Shown piece by piece: positions 33,949 to 46,334 of a DNA stretch of 64,000 bases (the stretch's first letter is position 1; each line of letters begins with the position of its first letter). Under the pieces are notes generated by a model. It had not been told where the DNA came from. It was given only the letters and a program-made list of their open reading frames with translations, and made no database searches. Source of the stretch: Ilex aquifolium (taxonomy: Eukaryota; Streptophyta; Magnoliopsida; Aquifoliales; Aquifoliaceae); NCBI GenBank assembly GCA_951799425.1, contig OX637409.1, positions 15,355,460 to 15,419,459 of the forward strand, written 5' to 3'. A program made the translations under genes and the position numbers.

Positions 33949-36900
33949 TCATTGTGGCCTGGGGAATGATAGGATGAACTTCTCTAAGTCAATCAAAGAA
34001 CTATATGAAGAACCTCCTTTTTGCACGCAAGATTCAATCTTGCTCTTCATAACGTTCGCTTTTTGTCTCATTTCCTCGCCTTGTTTATCCACCATAAGTC
34101 TTCTTATAGCTCTCTCTATCTCCCCCCTCTCCAAAACATCCTCCAATTCCTGGCCTACCTTCCATTCTGAACTCAAGTACCTTGTATTCACCTTTTGGTC
34201 AAAAAAATAGGGCCTACAGACCATTGGAACCCCCTCAGAAATACTTTCCAAGGTTGAATTCCAACCACAGTGGCTCCAAAAACCTCCCACTGCACCATGG
34301 CCTAACACCTCCTTCTGGGGTGCCCATTTGACTATGCAACCTCTTTCTCCAACTTTTTCTTCAAAACCTTCTGGCAAAAGCTCAACGAATTCTGAGCCAT
34401 GAACTGAGCCTGGTCGAATCACCCACAAGAAAGGTTGGTCGCTGTTGGCCAGACCCCAAGCCATTTCGGTTAGATCTTTCTTGTATATTGTTATAGTGCT
34501 ACCGAAGCTTACATAGATAACTGACTGAGGGGCTTGCTTATTAAGCCATTCAATACAGTGGGTGTCCTCTTTTAAGAAGCTAGTGGACGAGGCTGAAGCC
34601 AATTTATGCAAAGGGCCTATGAAAAAGAATGGAACTTGATAATGTTGCTGGAGCTTTGACACTGCTGAATGCTCAAGGTAGTCCACTGTGTTGCATATGA
34701 CAGCTGAACAAGTTGTTAAGTTGCTGAGAAGTTCAATTAGTTTTACTGAATCTTCAAAGGTCCCAAAACCAGATAAGGGTAGATCCTTGAACCTGAGAGG
34801 ATGAAGTCCTGGCACTAGATCCTGCGCTGTAGAATCTGCACGGTGTGATACAATTGTGTATCAATAAATCTAATTACAATTGTGCAGATAGATACTGTTT
34901 GATGTTAAAACCTTGAAATTCAAGATACATTATAGCAAAAGGAAAGTATATATGTTGAGGGGATTCTGAACTAACCAGCTCAACTCAATACAATAAGTTC
35001 TAAGCTGGAAAGGTTTGAGTTGAAAATATCACGAATTGTGGACTTTCTTCTAAATTATTTGATGATGCACAAAAGTGAGTTTATATAAAATCAATCAAAG
35101 ATAAAGTAAAGAGGGCTCAACACAAGTAAACACCAAGATTAGGTGGATTGGTATGGGTGACCTACTCTACTCGGAATGACGACTGATGAGCCTAGATCTA
35201 ACTGGGTCCAAGCCCAAATCATTGAGTAAGCTCAAATTAGCTACAAGGCAAGTCAAGCCCAGTCCGTGAATTCGACACAAACCAAGATTCAAGGAATCCA
35301 GGAATATTAGCGCACGTGAGGAACAATTATCGGGATAGCCACTCTCCAAGATCAAGACTATCTCTAATTGTACCTATCATAAGTTTTAGCTATTGTCCCC
35401 AAAAAGCTAGTCACCTATCTCTTTACGCCACCGCCTCAACCAAGGCTATTAGTCTATAAATTATAAGCCCTCTGCACATGAGGGGGACATTTTTTACACA
35501 CCTATACATCCCACACACAACTATCTCTTTCATAGCTACCAAAAGCATACCCTTGCTCTCTCTCTCACCTATTATTTCATCAATAAAGACCACTGGTCAA
35601 CGTTGTCGCCTTCAAAGTGGAGTAGGTCACCCTGACTGAACCACTATACATCTGTGTGTTGCTTGTGTTGATTCAATATTTGTCTCTTTCATTAATTGCT
35701 TTATTGAGCGCTTTATTAATTATCCTAAATCATACACTCGACTGTTGATTGTGCATAAGCCTATTTTGTGCATCATCAACGACGGTGGCCAGAGAATCTT
35801 ATTTACTTGAGAGGTGTAGTGTGCTGAGATGTGTGTGACGTCCCTTATGTGTAGATGAGGCTTACAATTTATAGGAGAGTACAGTTTTCATGAGGCTCCA
35901 GAGCGGACTTTGATGGAGGCACCATCACGGGGAGCCATGATTAAGGATTCACCCTTGTGACAGGAGTGGGTGACTCTATGATGTTGGCGTAACAGATGAG
36001 GTGGGTGAGACTTGCGATGCGTACCCTGATTCTCTTCATAGGATGGAGATCTCACGTGCGTCACTAGTAGACTAGGTTTTCTAAGACGATGGGCTTGATC
36101 CTTGTTGACTTGTATGTCTGATCTGGGTCAGGCTGCACCTGTGACCTAAGTTTGGTCTGTATTTCTAAACTAGCCTCTGAGTTGGGCCTAGACTTGGTCT
36201 GTAATTCTGAACTAGGCTTGATCTGGGCCGGCCCGTAACTATTGCCCACTTGTTCGTCAAGTAACCCCAATATAAAGTAGCCAATATCAAGGTAAACCCT
36301 CCTAGCCTATCTTTAAGCCCCAAGACTCGGAAAAGTTTTAAGTCAATTCTTGGCATTCTGCTCTTGTTTTGTGACATATTGCTGGCCTAATTATTGTTCT
36401 TTTAACAAACAAGTTCGTTGCAAATTCATTTTCTACCACCTTCATCTTCACAAAATCTCATATAAAACACAAATTATTCCCCTCGCTTGATCACATTAAA
36501 TTGTTAGTATCTTGATTAGTGCTCAGCTCCCCTGGAAGTTCATACGATTTCCTTTTCCTTTTATTCTCTAAGCAGGGACAGAGCTTTTATCAATGTTAAG
36601 TTTTTTATTTTGTTTGTTGGTGCAATCTATAATTTATGTTTTTCCAACTGTCACTCCTTTTTGTTGGGAAAATTTCTTCCCTTTTCGTTTTGCTTTACAA
36701 TTTCAGCTATCACTTCTAAGTTGACAGTTGCCATATGTACCTTGAAGGGGAAGATGACCTTCTGCATGGAGCCGAAGAATGGCATGGTAAGCTTGCAAAT
36801 TGAGTGCACAGGTACAGCGCAAGATGATGCTTTGAAGTTTCAGATGATTAGCCACAGCTTCAGAAAAGTACATGAGTGAATCGTAGATGATGCAGATGAC

Positions 36901-37227
36901 ATGTTCATGTGGACCCTGTTTTTCCACCATTTGAGCCAAGCTCTCTTCGAGTGGAGCTTTGCAGTTGTTGTTGATGGCTAATAGGAAATCTAATGGGCTC
37001 TTGAAGGAGGTTTCATTGCCAATTAAGTTGTCCGAGATGGGTAGGAAGAAGAATTCAGGATGGTTTGAAGGATTAGGAGAGTTGTATTCTGTGTGGGCGA
37101 CGATGATGGAGAAGCCCCTGGAATGAAGTATGGTGCCCAATTGAAGCATCGGAGTCATGTGCCCTTGTAATGGAGCCGGGACTAACACCACCACTCGCCC
37201 ATGTCTCTGTGCTTCCGGCTTTCCCAT
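33949..37227 (-). CDS. UDP-glycosyltransferase, family 1, UGT76-like (copy B)
   Basis: Tandem paralogue of copy A with the same predicted role, sugar transfer from a UDP-sugar to a small acceptor in the cytosol. Exon 1 is 37227-36741 and exon 2 is 34835-33949. The intron is 1905 bp with donor CAAG/GTACAT and acceptor GTGCAG, again phase 1. The product is 457 residues. His23 (PAPLQGHM), the catalytic-dyad Asp116 (IIYDSLM) and a full PSPG box at 333-376 ending FFDQ are present. Compared with copy A the acceptor-side N-terminal half shows more substitutions (for example LPSILFRSS against LQSIILRCT) and the C-terminus is extended by PRPQ. The intron contains about 1.2 kb not found in copy A. Both frames are intact, so it is probably functional unless the longer intron impairs splicing. 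Confidence 0.92.
35013..36265. mobile_element. Inserted sequence in the UGT copy B intron, LTR-like
   Basis: Copy A and B introns align on either side ('ggggattctgaac' and 'cctatctttaagc') but this block is unique to copy B. Within it, 35060-35778 begins 'tgatgatgcacaaaa' and ends 'ttttgtgcatcatca', perfect inverted ends of TG...CA type. It holds a polyadenylation-like 'caataaagacc' near 35580, suggesting a solo LTR of a Tat-like gypsy element. I found no matching target duplication. The remainder (35790-36265) may belong to a second insertion. Confidence 0.5.
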
Positions 37228-37249
37228 CTCTCTCTGTCTCTCTCTGTGT

Positions 37250-38480
37250 ATATTACTGAATCAGCAACTTTATGGGGAAAGTGTCTTGGATTATAAGAAG
37301 ATTAGGATTGACAATTATTCACCTAGCTGCTAACACCAAACAAAACCAATTAGAAACTTCGGGGTTTGGGTTTAGTCTGGGCGGATTTGGTCGATAAATG
37401 GGTGAATTTGTCAAATTCACTTAAATAAATGAGCTAACACAAATTTGCTTAAATATGACATTTACTTGAAGACGACTAAATACAACTTATGCGTTTCATT
37501 GACAATCCGAAGGAAGATAGAATTATTTTTGGCCAGTTTATTTTGCTAAAATCCATGACAAATTTGAATCATTAACTATTGCCATAAGAAAATACAAATT
37601 GACTGCGAATTCATGAACGATTTTTGAATTTGAATCTTAAATTGTGTTGTCCTAATGACATAAAAAATACAAATTGATGCATAATTATATGTTTGTTTGT
37701 TTCTAGTTGGACTGACCTTGTAATGAACAAGGTTTCGGCAATATTTTTTTTTCCGCTCCTTCGTCATGGCTGGTACACTAAATGGCAACGGCCGACCATG
37801 ACAATATTCCCATTTGGTCGTTCATGGCGGATTTACCGGGGCAGTGGGGCAACTTTTCCCGCTGTAATTTTAAAAAAATTTGGGGTGTAGGCTGAATATT
37901 AAAATTATGATGTTTTTAAGATGTAAGTTATAATTTTAAAAGGTATGATTAATCATGTAAGATTGAGATCGGATATCGAGAGTTCATGATTGATCATGGG
38001 TGTCTATAATCGATCATGGTCTTCTTTTGAGCAGTTATAACTTCTCTTTTTAAAATTGTAATTTGATTCGTATGTTTTATGGTTTTAAGGTTTTGCTGGG
38101 TTTTGTCATCTAAGTTAGTGGAAAGAATTGGACAAAGCCAATGACTTTGTAAATCTAGGTTTTAAATTATCTTCTTGTGTATCAATGAATTTTTCGTGAA
38201 CATATTGTTTGGGTGTTGATGGTGAAGAGTTCTGCAAAGTCTTGACATTTTTTTTTCTCTTTGTATCATCTCTTCTAAAGCCTTTATTCTTCTTACTGTA
38301 GTTGATCAACAAAAATGTTGCTTTGCGTTGTGCATTTGTTATTGTGTTTTCGTTAATTGTACTTTCTCACGCTATATGTCAAGTTTTAGCAGCAGAATTG
38401 TAGTTGGCTGGAAAATATTTCAAATTTGAGTAAGTAGCATATGTTTGTCGAATGCATGCAAGCGATTAATGAGACTCCAT
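37250..38480. other. Upstream region of UGT copy B and beyond
   Basis: A short CT-rich leader (37229-37250) and AT-rich sequence follow. The open frame at 37693-37890 has no family resemblance. A small inverted pattern around 'tgatcatgg' / 'ccatgatcg' occurs at 37984-38022. Confidence 0.35.
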
Positions 38481-38491
38481 TTAACTTGCAG

Positions 38492-39895
38492 GTTTCTCCC
38501 CACAAAAGAGGCGTCAGAAATGGACCAAAAGCTTTGAAACCTGTTCCAGTGATTATCCGTTGCAAGTAAGGGTTCATTATTAAAGTTTTTTGAACACTTT
38601 CATTATTAAAGTTGGCAAGTTAAAATTTATGTTCGTAAGGTAATTTTTGCCTATACACGAGATGAAAAGGAAGTTTGTGGAATTTCAGAGTGTGATATGG
38701 CTAATTTGTTGGGAAACATGTTCATTAAATAATTTCTCATTTTGTATTATAAACTTATCGACATTCCCTCCCCTCCCCTTCCCTTTTCCTTTTATGCATC
38801 CAAAATTGGAGTCAAAAAGGTCATTACGACCAAATCTCAGATAAATTCTTTTCTCGAAATTCTAAGTGATCTTGTTTGCTCAATGGCAGAAGTCCAATGC
38901 AAATGCTTTAAGAGAAAACATAGGCTCATTCTAAATGCTATGTAAAATTGAGGGATGATTTCATTTCACTGCCATTCCTAATTTCCTCACTGGTTGAATA
39001 TAAATATATGATGTTTTTTTTTAATCAATAATTCAATCTAAGTTCATTTTTTTTCCCGCTTGTTATGCTTCATTTTTTTGAAGAATCTTGTCATAGCGAT
39101 TGTCCAGTGTCATCTATATATGGACTGTTAGTAGGTAATATATCTTTTGAAGATTATAATTTGAGCTATTTTGTATGATAGGTTCTGATGGTTCATAAAA
39201 GCATAATACATGCATTGTGCAGGTTGCAGAGTACCATCAAGAATGAGTAGTTTAGTTTAATGATTTGTAGGATTCTGAAAAATTTGATCCATATCGCATA
39301 TGTTGAACTAGAATGTGCAGGTTGCAATAGTGGATTTTAATTATTGGGAATAATATCGCATATGTTGAACTAGAATGTCATGTTACATATCGATATTTCG
39401 GGCTTCTTGATATAAGTGTACAATCTCTCTCACCCGCACTCCACCCCACCCAAAAGAAAAAAAGAAAAAAAAGCAACCCAAGGCATGCATGTGCGAGAAA
39501 AAGGGCAAAAAAAAAACTGAAGAAAAAGTGATGAAGGGAGGAAATGTATATGGTTCTGTTGGTATCTAAAGTATAAAGAGTGTGTTACTAGGATACTGCA
39601 GGGAGGTAATCTATAATTTATCATTTATATAGTGATGCGGAGTCTTCCACTCCCAAGTATCATGATGTATACTTCTGGGTATGTTTAGCATGTTAATCTC
39701 ACTTTTGGTAGTTGATAAATCGTCGTCTCACCCTTTGATTATATTTTGTTTATTGTTGGTATTTTGCATATATGTTGATTGTCAAAAATGTATATTGCAT
39801 ATTTACAGGGTTTGTGGTCGAGTCAAGCTGCCACACTTCTATTGTTGCAGTGGGATTAAGGAAAATTCCGGCGAACGGGAAGGCTCAACAAGTTG
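38492..39895 (+). pseudogene. Weak exon-like fragments of an unrecognised gene
   Basis: A 74-base piece at 38492-38565 is bounded by 'aacttgcag' and a consensus donor (TTGCAA/GTAAGG) and is open in the reading ending CSSDYPLQ. A second piece after 'atggcag' at 38890 continues in phase (KSNANALRENIGSF) and stops at 38930. A third open piece lies at 39810-39906 after 'atttacag'. They may be a decayed 3' gene end or chance. I do not recognise the product. Confidence 0.22.
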
Positions 39896-39909
39896 ATCAA
39901 GTCCATTAC

Positions 39910-40850
39910 TAAAGGACCATTGAACTTTGGTCCGCCGTAACAGTTGCAATGTCGGGTTTAACCATTTTCTATGTAAAACTCATGGCATTGTTCAGAACTT
40001 TACATTTTACCTTAGAGTAGTCTCTGTTCTATGAATGATTGATTTTTAGATCAATTGCTTATTCATTGTAAACCTTCAGCTTGGAAAGTTGTGGTACATG
40101 GGAATATGTTAGGAAGCTTAACTTGCAATTGGAGCACCAAATCATTAAAGATGGGGGTTGAGGAGAAAAGATTCAATGTAATAATGATATTGCTGCATAG
40201 ACTTGGTGGATCTCACTATTTCAATAACTTTCAGTAACTACTAACTACAATAACTCACAAGTTAAAAAAGTGGGGATTCACCAAGTTTACATGATATTTT
40301 ATAATTGATTTGTGATATTAAGTGTCATCGATGATATGGTATTATCGTTACACTCAATATTACTTTACGAGGGGTTTAGCCTTTTTTTTTTTTCTGGTAC
40401 AATGGAAAAGAAAAAAGGGTCAAATTGACCCCTAACAAAAGGAATGCTGGACAAATCAACATTGAACAGTGCCCCAATTTTGCAAAGAAATTCCTCCAGT
40501 TCCACAAGCTCTTGTTGCTGTGAAACTCCAAGATTAGCAAGTTTGTCAGCACATTGATCCTCTTTTCTGAGCGTATGTTAAATAACAATCTGTTTGTTCT
40601 CCATCAAATTTATATATATTTGTATTTCGTGTCTATATAAAACATCCTTATTAATTGTGTACATCATAATCCAAAATATGTCTAGGCGCACATCTAAGAG
40701 GCAATCCAGTCAAACCACCCAAGGGAATTAAATTCTAAAATTTATTTAATTTTTTTTTTGTCTGGTGAATCATGATGTGAAACATAAGGTGGAGTTATTA
40801 GCTTTTATAAAATTTATTACAAGTTGGTGGTTGGAGACTTTTGGCTAAGA
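39910..40850. other. Intergenic interval
   Basis: AT-rich sequence with no recognised gene or large repeat. T-runs at 40383 and 40750. Confidence 0.35.
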
Positions 40851-40854
40851 CAAC

Positions 40855-41125
40855 GTCATTGTAAAAGGCTAAGAGGTAGAAAACGTCATTTGCAATGACG
40901 TTTTTAAAGACGTCATTGCAAATGACGTTTTTTGCCCCTTTATTTTTTTTAACTTCTGTTAGGCCCCGTTTAAAATTTCAGGCTAAAAAACTTCATTACT
41001 AATGACGACTTTAAAAACATCATTCTAAATGACGTTTTTAGACAAAAAATTTCAAATACAAATCGTCATTTGAAATGACGTTTTAAGGGGAGAAGACGTC
41101 ATTGCAAATGACGTTTTTTAAAAAA
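40855..41125. repeat. Cluster of ACGTCATT/AATGACGT palindromes
   Basis: Half-site 'acgtcatt' and its complement 'aatgacgt' occur about a dozen times in 270 bases. Many are paired as 'acgtcatttgcaatgacgt' or 'gacgtcattgcaaatgacgt' (40894, 40911, 41061, 41095), with decayed pairs in between (41000, 41020). Each pair is a hairpin of 8 or more base pairs with a 3-5 base loop, and each half contains TGACGT, the core bound by plant bZIP factors of the TGA class. It may be a TE subterminal region. Confidence 0.8.
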
Positions 41126-41289
41126 GACTGGGTCTGGGAATTAAGTTTAAAAGTGACTGAGTTGAGGAAATAAGTTCTGAGGGAGACTGGGTTTGGGGAA
41201 AACCTCGTTTCCCCCATTGAAAAGTTGTCAAAGACTTAAGGGGTGGCTTTGTATTTTATAAAACGTGTGGTTAGTGGTTATGACCGTTA

Positions 41290-41560
41290 ATCAAACTGAA
41301 CTACTCGAATTTGAACAAGTTTTTAAGTTCGTTTAGAAAACAAGCCCTACAAGCTCGGCTCAAACTCGATAGACTCGACTCGTTTATGTGTAAATACTCG
41401 GGCTCGGCTCAGGCTTGACTTGTTTTAGACTCGTTCAGGCTCGGCTCATTTCCTAAAAGAGCTGAACTTGAACAATTTTTTAAGCTCAATTAAAAAATAA
41501 ACTTTTCAAGTTCGACTCAAACTCGACTCTGACTCGTTCAATTAACAATCCTATGTGTGG
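41290..41560. repeat. 'ctcggctc' repeat-rich segment, probable TE fragment
   Basis: Repeats of 'aagctcggctcaaactcg' and 'gactcg' (41345-41480), with 'gaacttgaacaattttttaag' mirrored by 'gaatttgaacaagtttttaag' at 41310. This pattern is common in plant DNA transposon ends. No partner end is clear. Confidence 0.45.
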
Positions 41561-41599
41561 CGTCGTTTACCAATTATCAGGTTGGGATTTAAAGGCTTC

Positions 41600-42050
41600 T
41601 CAGCCTCTCCCCTTAAACCATTACCTTTATTTTATTTTATACTTTTAATTATAAATTTTTTTATATTTTACCCTATTAATTTTATTTCATATCACTCTAA
41701 TAGATAATGACTGTCAATTTTTTGATTGTAAATGCTCATGTGAGTAGTTTGTACTGTCAATAAGCAACTGTCTATGGTACATGTGCAGGCAAAAATTTTA
41801 TTTGTCTGGCCCACCTTCTTTTTATTTTAGCAATTATTTGGTTGCAAAAGAGGTAAAATAAAGTAGTTCTAGACACTCGGCGAGAAGTTCTTTGGAGTTT
41901 CCCTCCCTTATTTGACAAAAAATTCAAATTTGTCATTATCTATTAGAGTGATATGAAATAAAATTGATATTTTAGAGTTTAATATGTAAAATTTTATAGT
42001 TGAGGGTATAAAGTAAAACAAAAATAATAGTTTAGGAGATAAAATGAAAT
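41600..42050. mobile_element. MITE with about 110-bp arms
   Basis: 'attttatttcatatcactctaatagataatga' type sequence at 41680-41713 is the inverse of 41934-41967. Outer parts ('ccttaaaccattacctttattttattttatac') pair with 42003-42040. The loop includes a unique 210 bp. No gene. Confidence 0.7.
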
Positions 42051-42099
42051 TGTCCGCAACGGCGTGACCTGTATCAATGAATTTTTTTTCTAATTAGGA

Positions 42100-42443
42100 A
42101 TTATGATATTTCATCTTACTATTCGGAAGAATTTTTTCTTGGCCTACCCTTCCTGATCAGATGTACTATTCCTACCCGAATTCCATTAGGAAATCGGGTG
42201 AACACATATTTTTTAGTTATTATTTTTTGGATCATTTTAATAATTTAATTAAGTAATTTGTACCAATTAACTAACACAATAAATCAATAACACTAAAGAA
42301 AATACAATAAATTCGATAATACATAAAAAATTACAGTAAAACACAATAAGAAAACCATAAATATCAATATATCATATATAAGAAAATCATAAACATCGAT
42401 AAAACCATTAGGATTTCTAGATTTTAATATATGCGGGTAGGGT
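42100..42443. other. Host side of the gypsy insertion, itself repeat-like
   Basis: Contains 'ttcctacccgaattccatta' and 'gcgggtagggt'. Equivalent 'ttcctacccgaatttttgcgg' lies right of the gypsy element at 55187. The two sides look like one small element split by the retrotransposon. Confidence 0.45.
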
Positions 42444-44698
42444 TGTAACACCCTGCATTTTCTTTTATATATGTATATAGATATATAGTAAATATTTGTT
42501 GAAAAAATGTGGATATGTGTAGTGATGTGTGTTTGAAATTGGTAGATTGGAAAAGTAGAGATTTAAAATGTTAGTGGAAATAATAGTTGAAATTTGGTTT
42601 TTAATAAGTGAAAATAGGAAATTTTAGGTCCTTGAACTTGTATTAAATAAGTTTGGTGTAGAAATATGTGTTGGAGAGGTTTGGGATGGATTTGGTTGGC
42701 TTAGGAATGGATTGGAAATGGAAAAAAAGAAAAAGGGGAATGAAACAGGCTATGAACAGTGCATGTGAAAAGTGCACTGGCTGCAACTTCAAGCGCGATT
42801 TCTACATTGATGCAGTCAATATCTCTCAAAACTCAAAACATGAAAGTTGTAGAGCTCTTTCTTATCATTCTATAGAATCTTGAATCATCTCAATCTGAGC
42901 TCAGATGAGAGAGTTATGCCCATTCTACGAAGACTGGTCTGGTGTTTGCCGAAACAGTAAAAACAATCGGGATTTTTGTGTTTTAAAACACCATTTTAAG
43001 CCTCATTTGTCCCATTCTTCAATTCCACTCTCACCACAAACCTCTTAGAGCCCTAGGAGAAGATAAAGGGAAGAAGAAAAGGGAGAAAGAGAGTCTCTAA
43101 AGCTTGGGCTTTGGTTTGAAATTCTTGATTTCAAGGTAGGGGATTTTCTCTCAATCTCTCACATTGAGGCTAGGGTTATTATATATGTATGTTTTCACTC
43201 TCATTCTTATATATATGGTATGAAATACTTGATTCTTGACATTCTTGCAAAGATTATCATGTTTTAAACAAATCTATGGTGGAATAACCATTAAATCCTT
43301 TTTTCTCATCTTCAAACCCTAGGTTTCAAGAGAAATGAGTTTTTCTTTTGATTTCTCCTATGTTCTTGATTTCAAAACTTTAGTGTTGAATATTGTATAA
43401 CAAAATGATATAGATTACGATCTCTTGCATATTTTCTTGGATTATTCGATTATATGACAAATGTGAAAAATTGGGGATTTTACTATATTTGGGAAATTGT
43501 TGTGAATTGTGAATATTCTTGGTTTCCTCATTGTATGGTTGTTGTGATGGACTTGGATTACCTTCGAGAGATTCCGTAGAGTGTTAGAGGTTAGTCTATC
43601 CCAGTGGGGGTGAGATGGTTGCCTAATTCTCATAGTGGATCGTTGTTGTGACCGCGATCACTATTGTTCACATATATATCGAGGAAAAGGGTTAGTATAC
43701 TAGACACCTTGGGAGGATTTCGTCAATACCGTAGGAGACGGTACACGCCCTTCCTAAAGAGATTTGTGATTGTTGGTTGGAATTGGTGGACTATGTATGA
43801 TCGTTGGGTAGATTCACGGGAAGCAATCAACATACATGGTACGGGGATGAACTAAAAATACATGGAATCAGGAGTTGGGTCGTTCTTGCCGATGCATTGG
43901 TATGGGACAATGCATGGGGAGAAGTCCTTCTTAAGTAGCTTAAATTGGAATTTTGTTTATCGATGCTAAACTCACTTTATTCTTTTAATTGATTATTACT
44001 ACTGTTTAAACTTGAGATCTCTTTTAAAATGTCACTGTTTTCATTCCAAATCTATATATATATGTTAGTTGTGAAATGAGACCGACCGTTTTTTATGTTT
44101 TCCAAACCTTGTTTGAGTTGAGAGGATTTTGCTACAGAGCTTCGTGCTCACTCCCTACAAATAACATTTTCATATTTCACACTTGAGGAGGAGCTAGGAG
44201 CCGAGGAGCCCGCCCATTGGGAGACTCCGCTTGACGGGAGTGTGGATCCCGAGGTGGACGCTTAGAGCGACACTTTTATTTTATTCTAGACTAGATTATG
44301 CTTAGAATATCCTTTTGAAGTCTAGTTCCTTTTTGTTATTTCCGCTGTGTTATATTATTACATTTTGGAGATGTAAAGGCCAAGATTGGGCCTATTCTTT
44401 TGGGATGATAGTGTGGATATGATATATGGTGAATGAAAGTTTATTTTATGATGGATAAATGGACCCGGTGTGGTCAATAGTTATGCATATGTGGACCCGG
44501 TGTGGTCAATTGTAATATAATTGTACATGTTGTGTTTTGGGTAGAGCTCCCCGTACCAAGGAGACTCTGCCCAAATTTTGTTAAAATATGAATGGTTGAT
44601 GAATGAAACTTTCGTCGTGATGGATTTACTTAGTGCTCTCATGCGGTGAATGGTTTTTAGAATGTAATGTCACCCAAGGGGGTTTTTGGGGCGTTACA
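42444..44698 (+). repeat. 5' LTR of the gypsy element
   Basis: 2255 bp and nearly identical to 52906-55146. Differences include an extra 'tgcatgtgaaaag' near 42760 and scattered substitutions. Contains the shared module 'catgaaagttgtagagctc' at 42839 and no ACCGGT palindrome at the site where other LTRs here have one. Small open frames (for example 43664-43855) recur in the other LTR and are not genes. Confidence 0.95.
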
Positions 44699-44700
44699 AA

Positions 44701-44718
44701 TTTGGTATCAGAACTTAG
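44701..44718 (+). promoter_or_regulatory. Primer binding site (tRNA-Met type)
   Basis: 'tttggtatcagaacttag' follows the 5' LTR by two bases and is close to the TGGTATCAGAGC complement of plant initiator tRNA-Met, used to prime minus-strand synthesis. Confidence 0.85.
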
Positions 44719-46334
44719 GAATTAGGTCTTACATGGGAGCTGTAGGTTGTGGACTATCACTGTAACGCCCCAAAACACACCCTGGACGACATTACATTCT
44801 AAAACCATTCACAACATGAGAGCACTAATATAATTCCATCAATAAGAAAAATTTTCCATTCATCATCCATAAAATTTACAATATCATCCCAAAAGAATAA
44901 GCCAAGCTATGGCATTTACATCTCAAAGGATCAAACGTAACTTAGCAGCGGAATAACAAAAGAAAACTAAACTTCACATGATTTCAAAATAAATTCTCAA
45001 GTCTATTACAAAGGAAGCTATGTCTCTATATGTCCACCTCGGGATCTAGATTTCCCTCGAATGGGGCCTCCCAATACCCCTGCTCGTCAACTCCGAGGTT
45101 CTCCTCTAGCACCGTATCTGAAAAATGTTAGCGGTAGGGGGTGAGCACTAAGCTCCATAGCAACATTCCTCCCAAACTCGAACAAGGTTTATAAAAACAT
45201 ATAAAATGGTCGGTCTCATTTTACAAATAGCATACATAATCTTTGAAGTAAAACATGGACATTTTAAAATGGATCTCAAGTTTAAGTAGCAACAGTAATT
45301 TAAGTGAACAGTAAAAGAAACCAAGATCCAATACATATCCATTTTCCGAAATATAAACCATTTTCCCACAAGACCTTGTGGAATCCCATACTCCCACAAG
45401 TTCTTGTAGGAAACCATTTTCCACAATAATACAATAATCCATAACTTGAATATTCCACAACCATATGTATGTGTATCTCAAACATGATGTAAGACAAACC
45501 CCATGAATCAACACATTGAGTAATATCTAGCCCACACACACCCACACAAATCTTATCAAAGATATCCATCCTTTAAGAAGGGCGTATGTCATACCCATGG
45601 CAGTGACGTATCCAACCCAGGTATTAGTATACTAACCCTCTTACACGGCACCCATGAGCAATAGCGGTTTAGTCTTACCAAAGCACTAACCCCACTACGA
45701 GTGGTAGGAGAAATGCCAACCCACACGGGACAAGCAACACGTCTACCCACTCTACGATATCTCGTCAAAGGCCACCCATGGTCTTCCCACACTCATAAGA
45801 GATACAATACCAAACCCCATTTCACAATTTACAAGGATATCTTAAAATCCCCAATTTAAGCATGTGACATTTTCAATAACCAACCAAGAAAATGCAAGAG
45901 ATCACAACAATATCATTTTATTACTCAACACAAAACACTATGATTTTGAAATCAAGAATAAAGGAAGAGTTCAAGAGGAAAACCCATCACTCTTGAAAAC
46001 TAGGGTTTTTCAAACAAAAGAGAGATTTCATGGGTATACAACCCTAACTTTGTGTAAAACATGTTAACAATTGCAAGCAATCCAAGAAACAATGAATCCA
46101 TAGCAAATACATATGATTAGGAGTCAAAACATATATATATATAATAACCCTAACATCAATGAACAAGAATGGAAGAAAACCCCTACCTTAAGCTCTTGAA
46201 GAAACCTAGGGTTTGAGTCTTGAATCACTTGTGAACCCTTTGTCTTTCCTTGTTTTTCACCTTTGATCTTGTGTTTTTCTCTTCCCCTATTTCTCTCTAA
46301 TGTTTTCTAGGGTTTTAAGGTGTGTAATGAAGGT

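Noticed and set aside
40855-41125. CRISPR-like array
   Set aside because: Half-sites are short palindromes with irregular spacing and no unique spacers, and the genome is a plant's.
43664-43855. Open frame (about 63 residues), also at 54112-54417
   Set aside because: It lies in both LTRs of the gypsy element and has no family resemblance. It is a chance frame in repeat DNA.
44701-44718. Possible tRNA gene piece (ggtatcaga)
   Set aside because: It is the primer binding site complementary to the 3' end of initiator tRNA-Met. No cloverleaf can be formed around it, and the same applies at 29296 and 61996.
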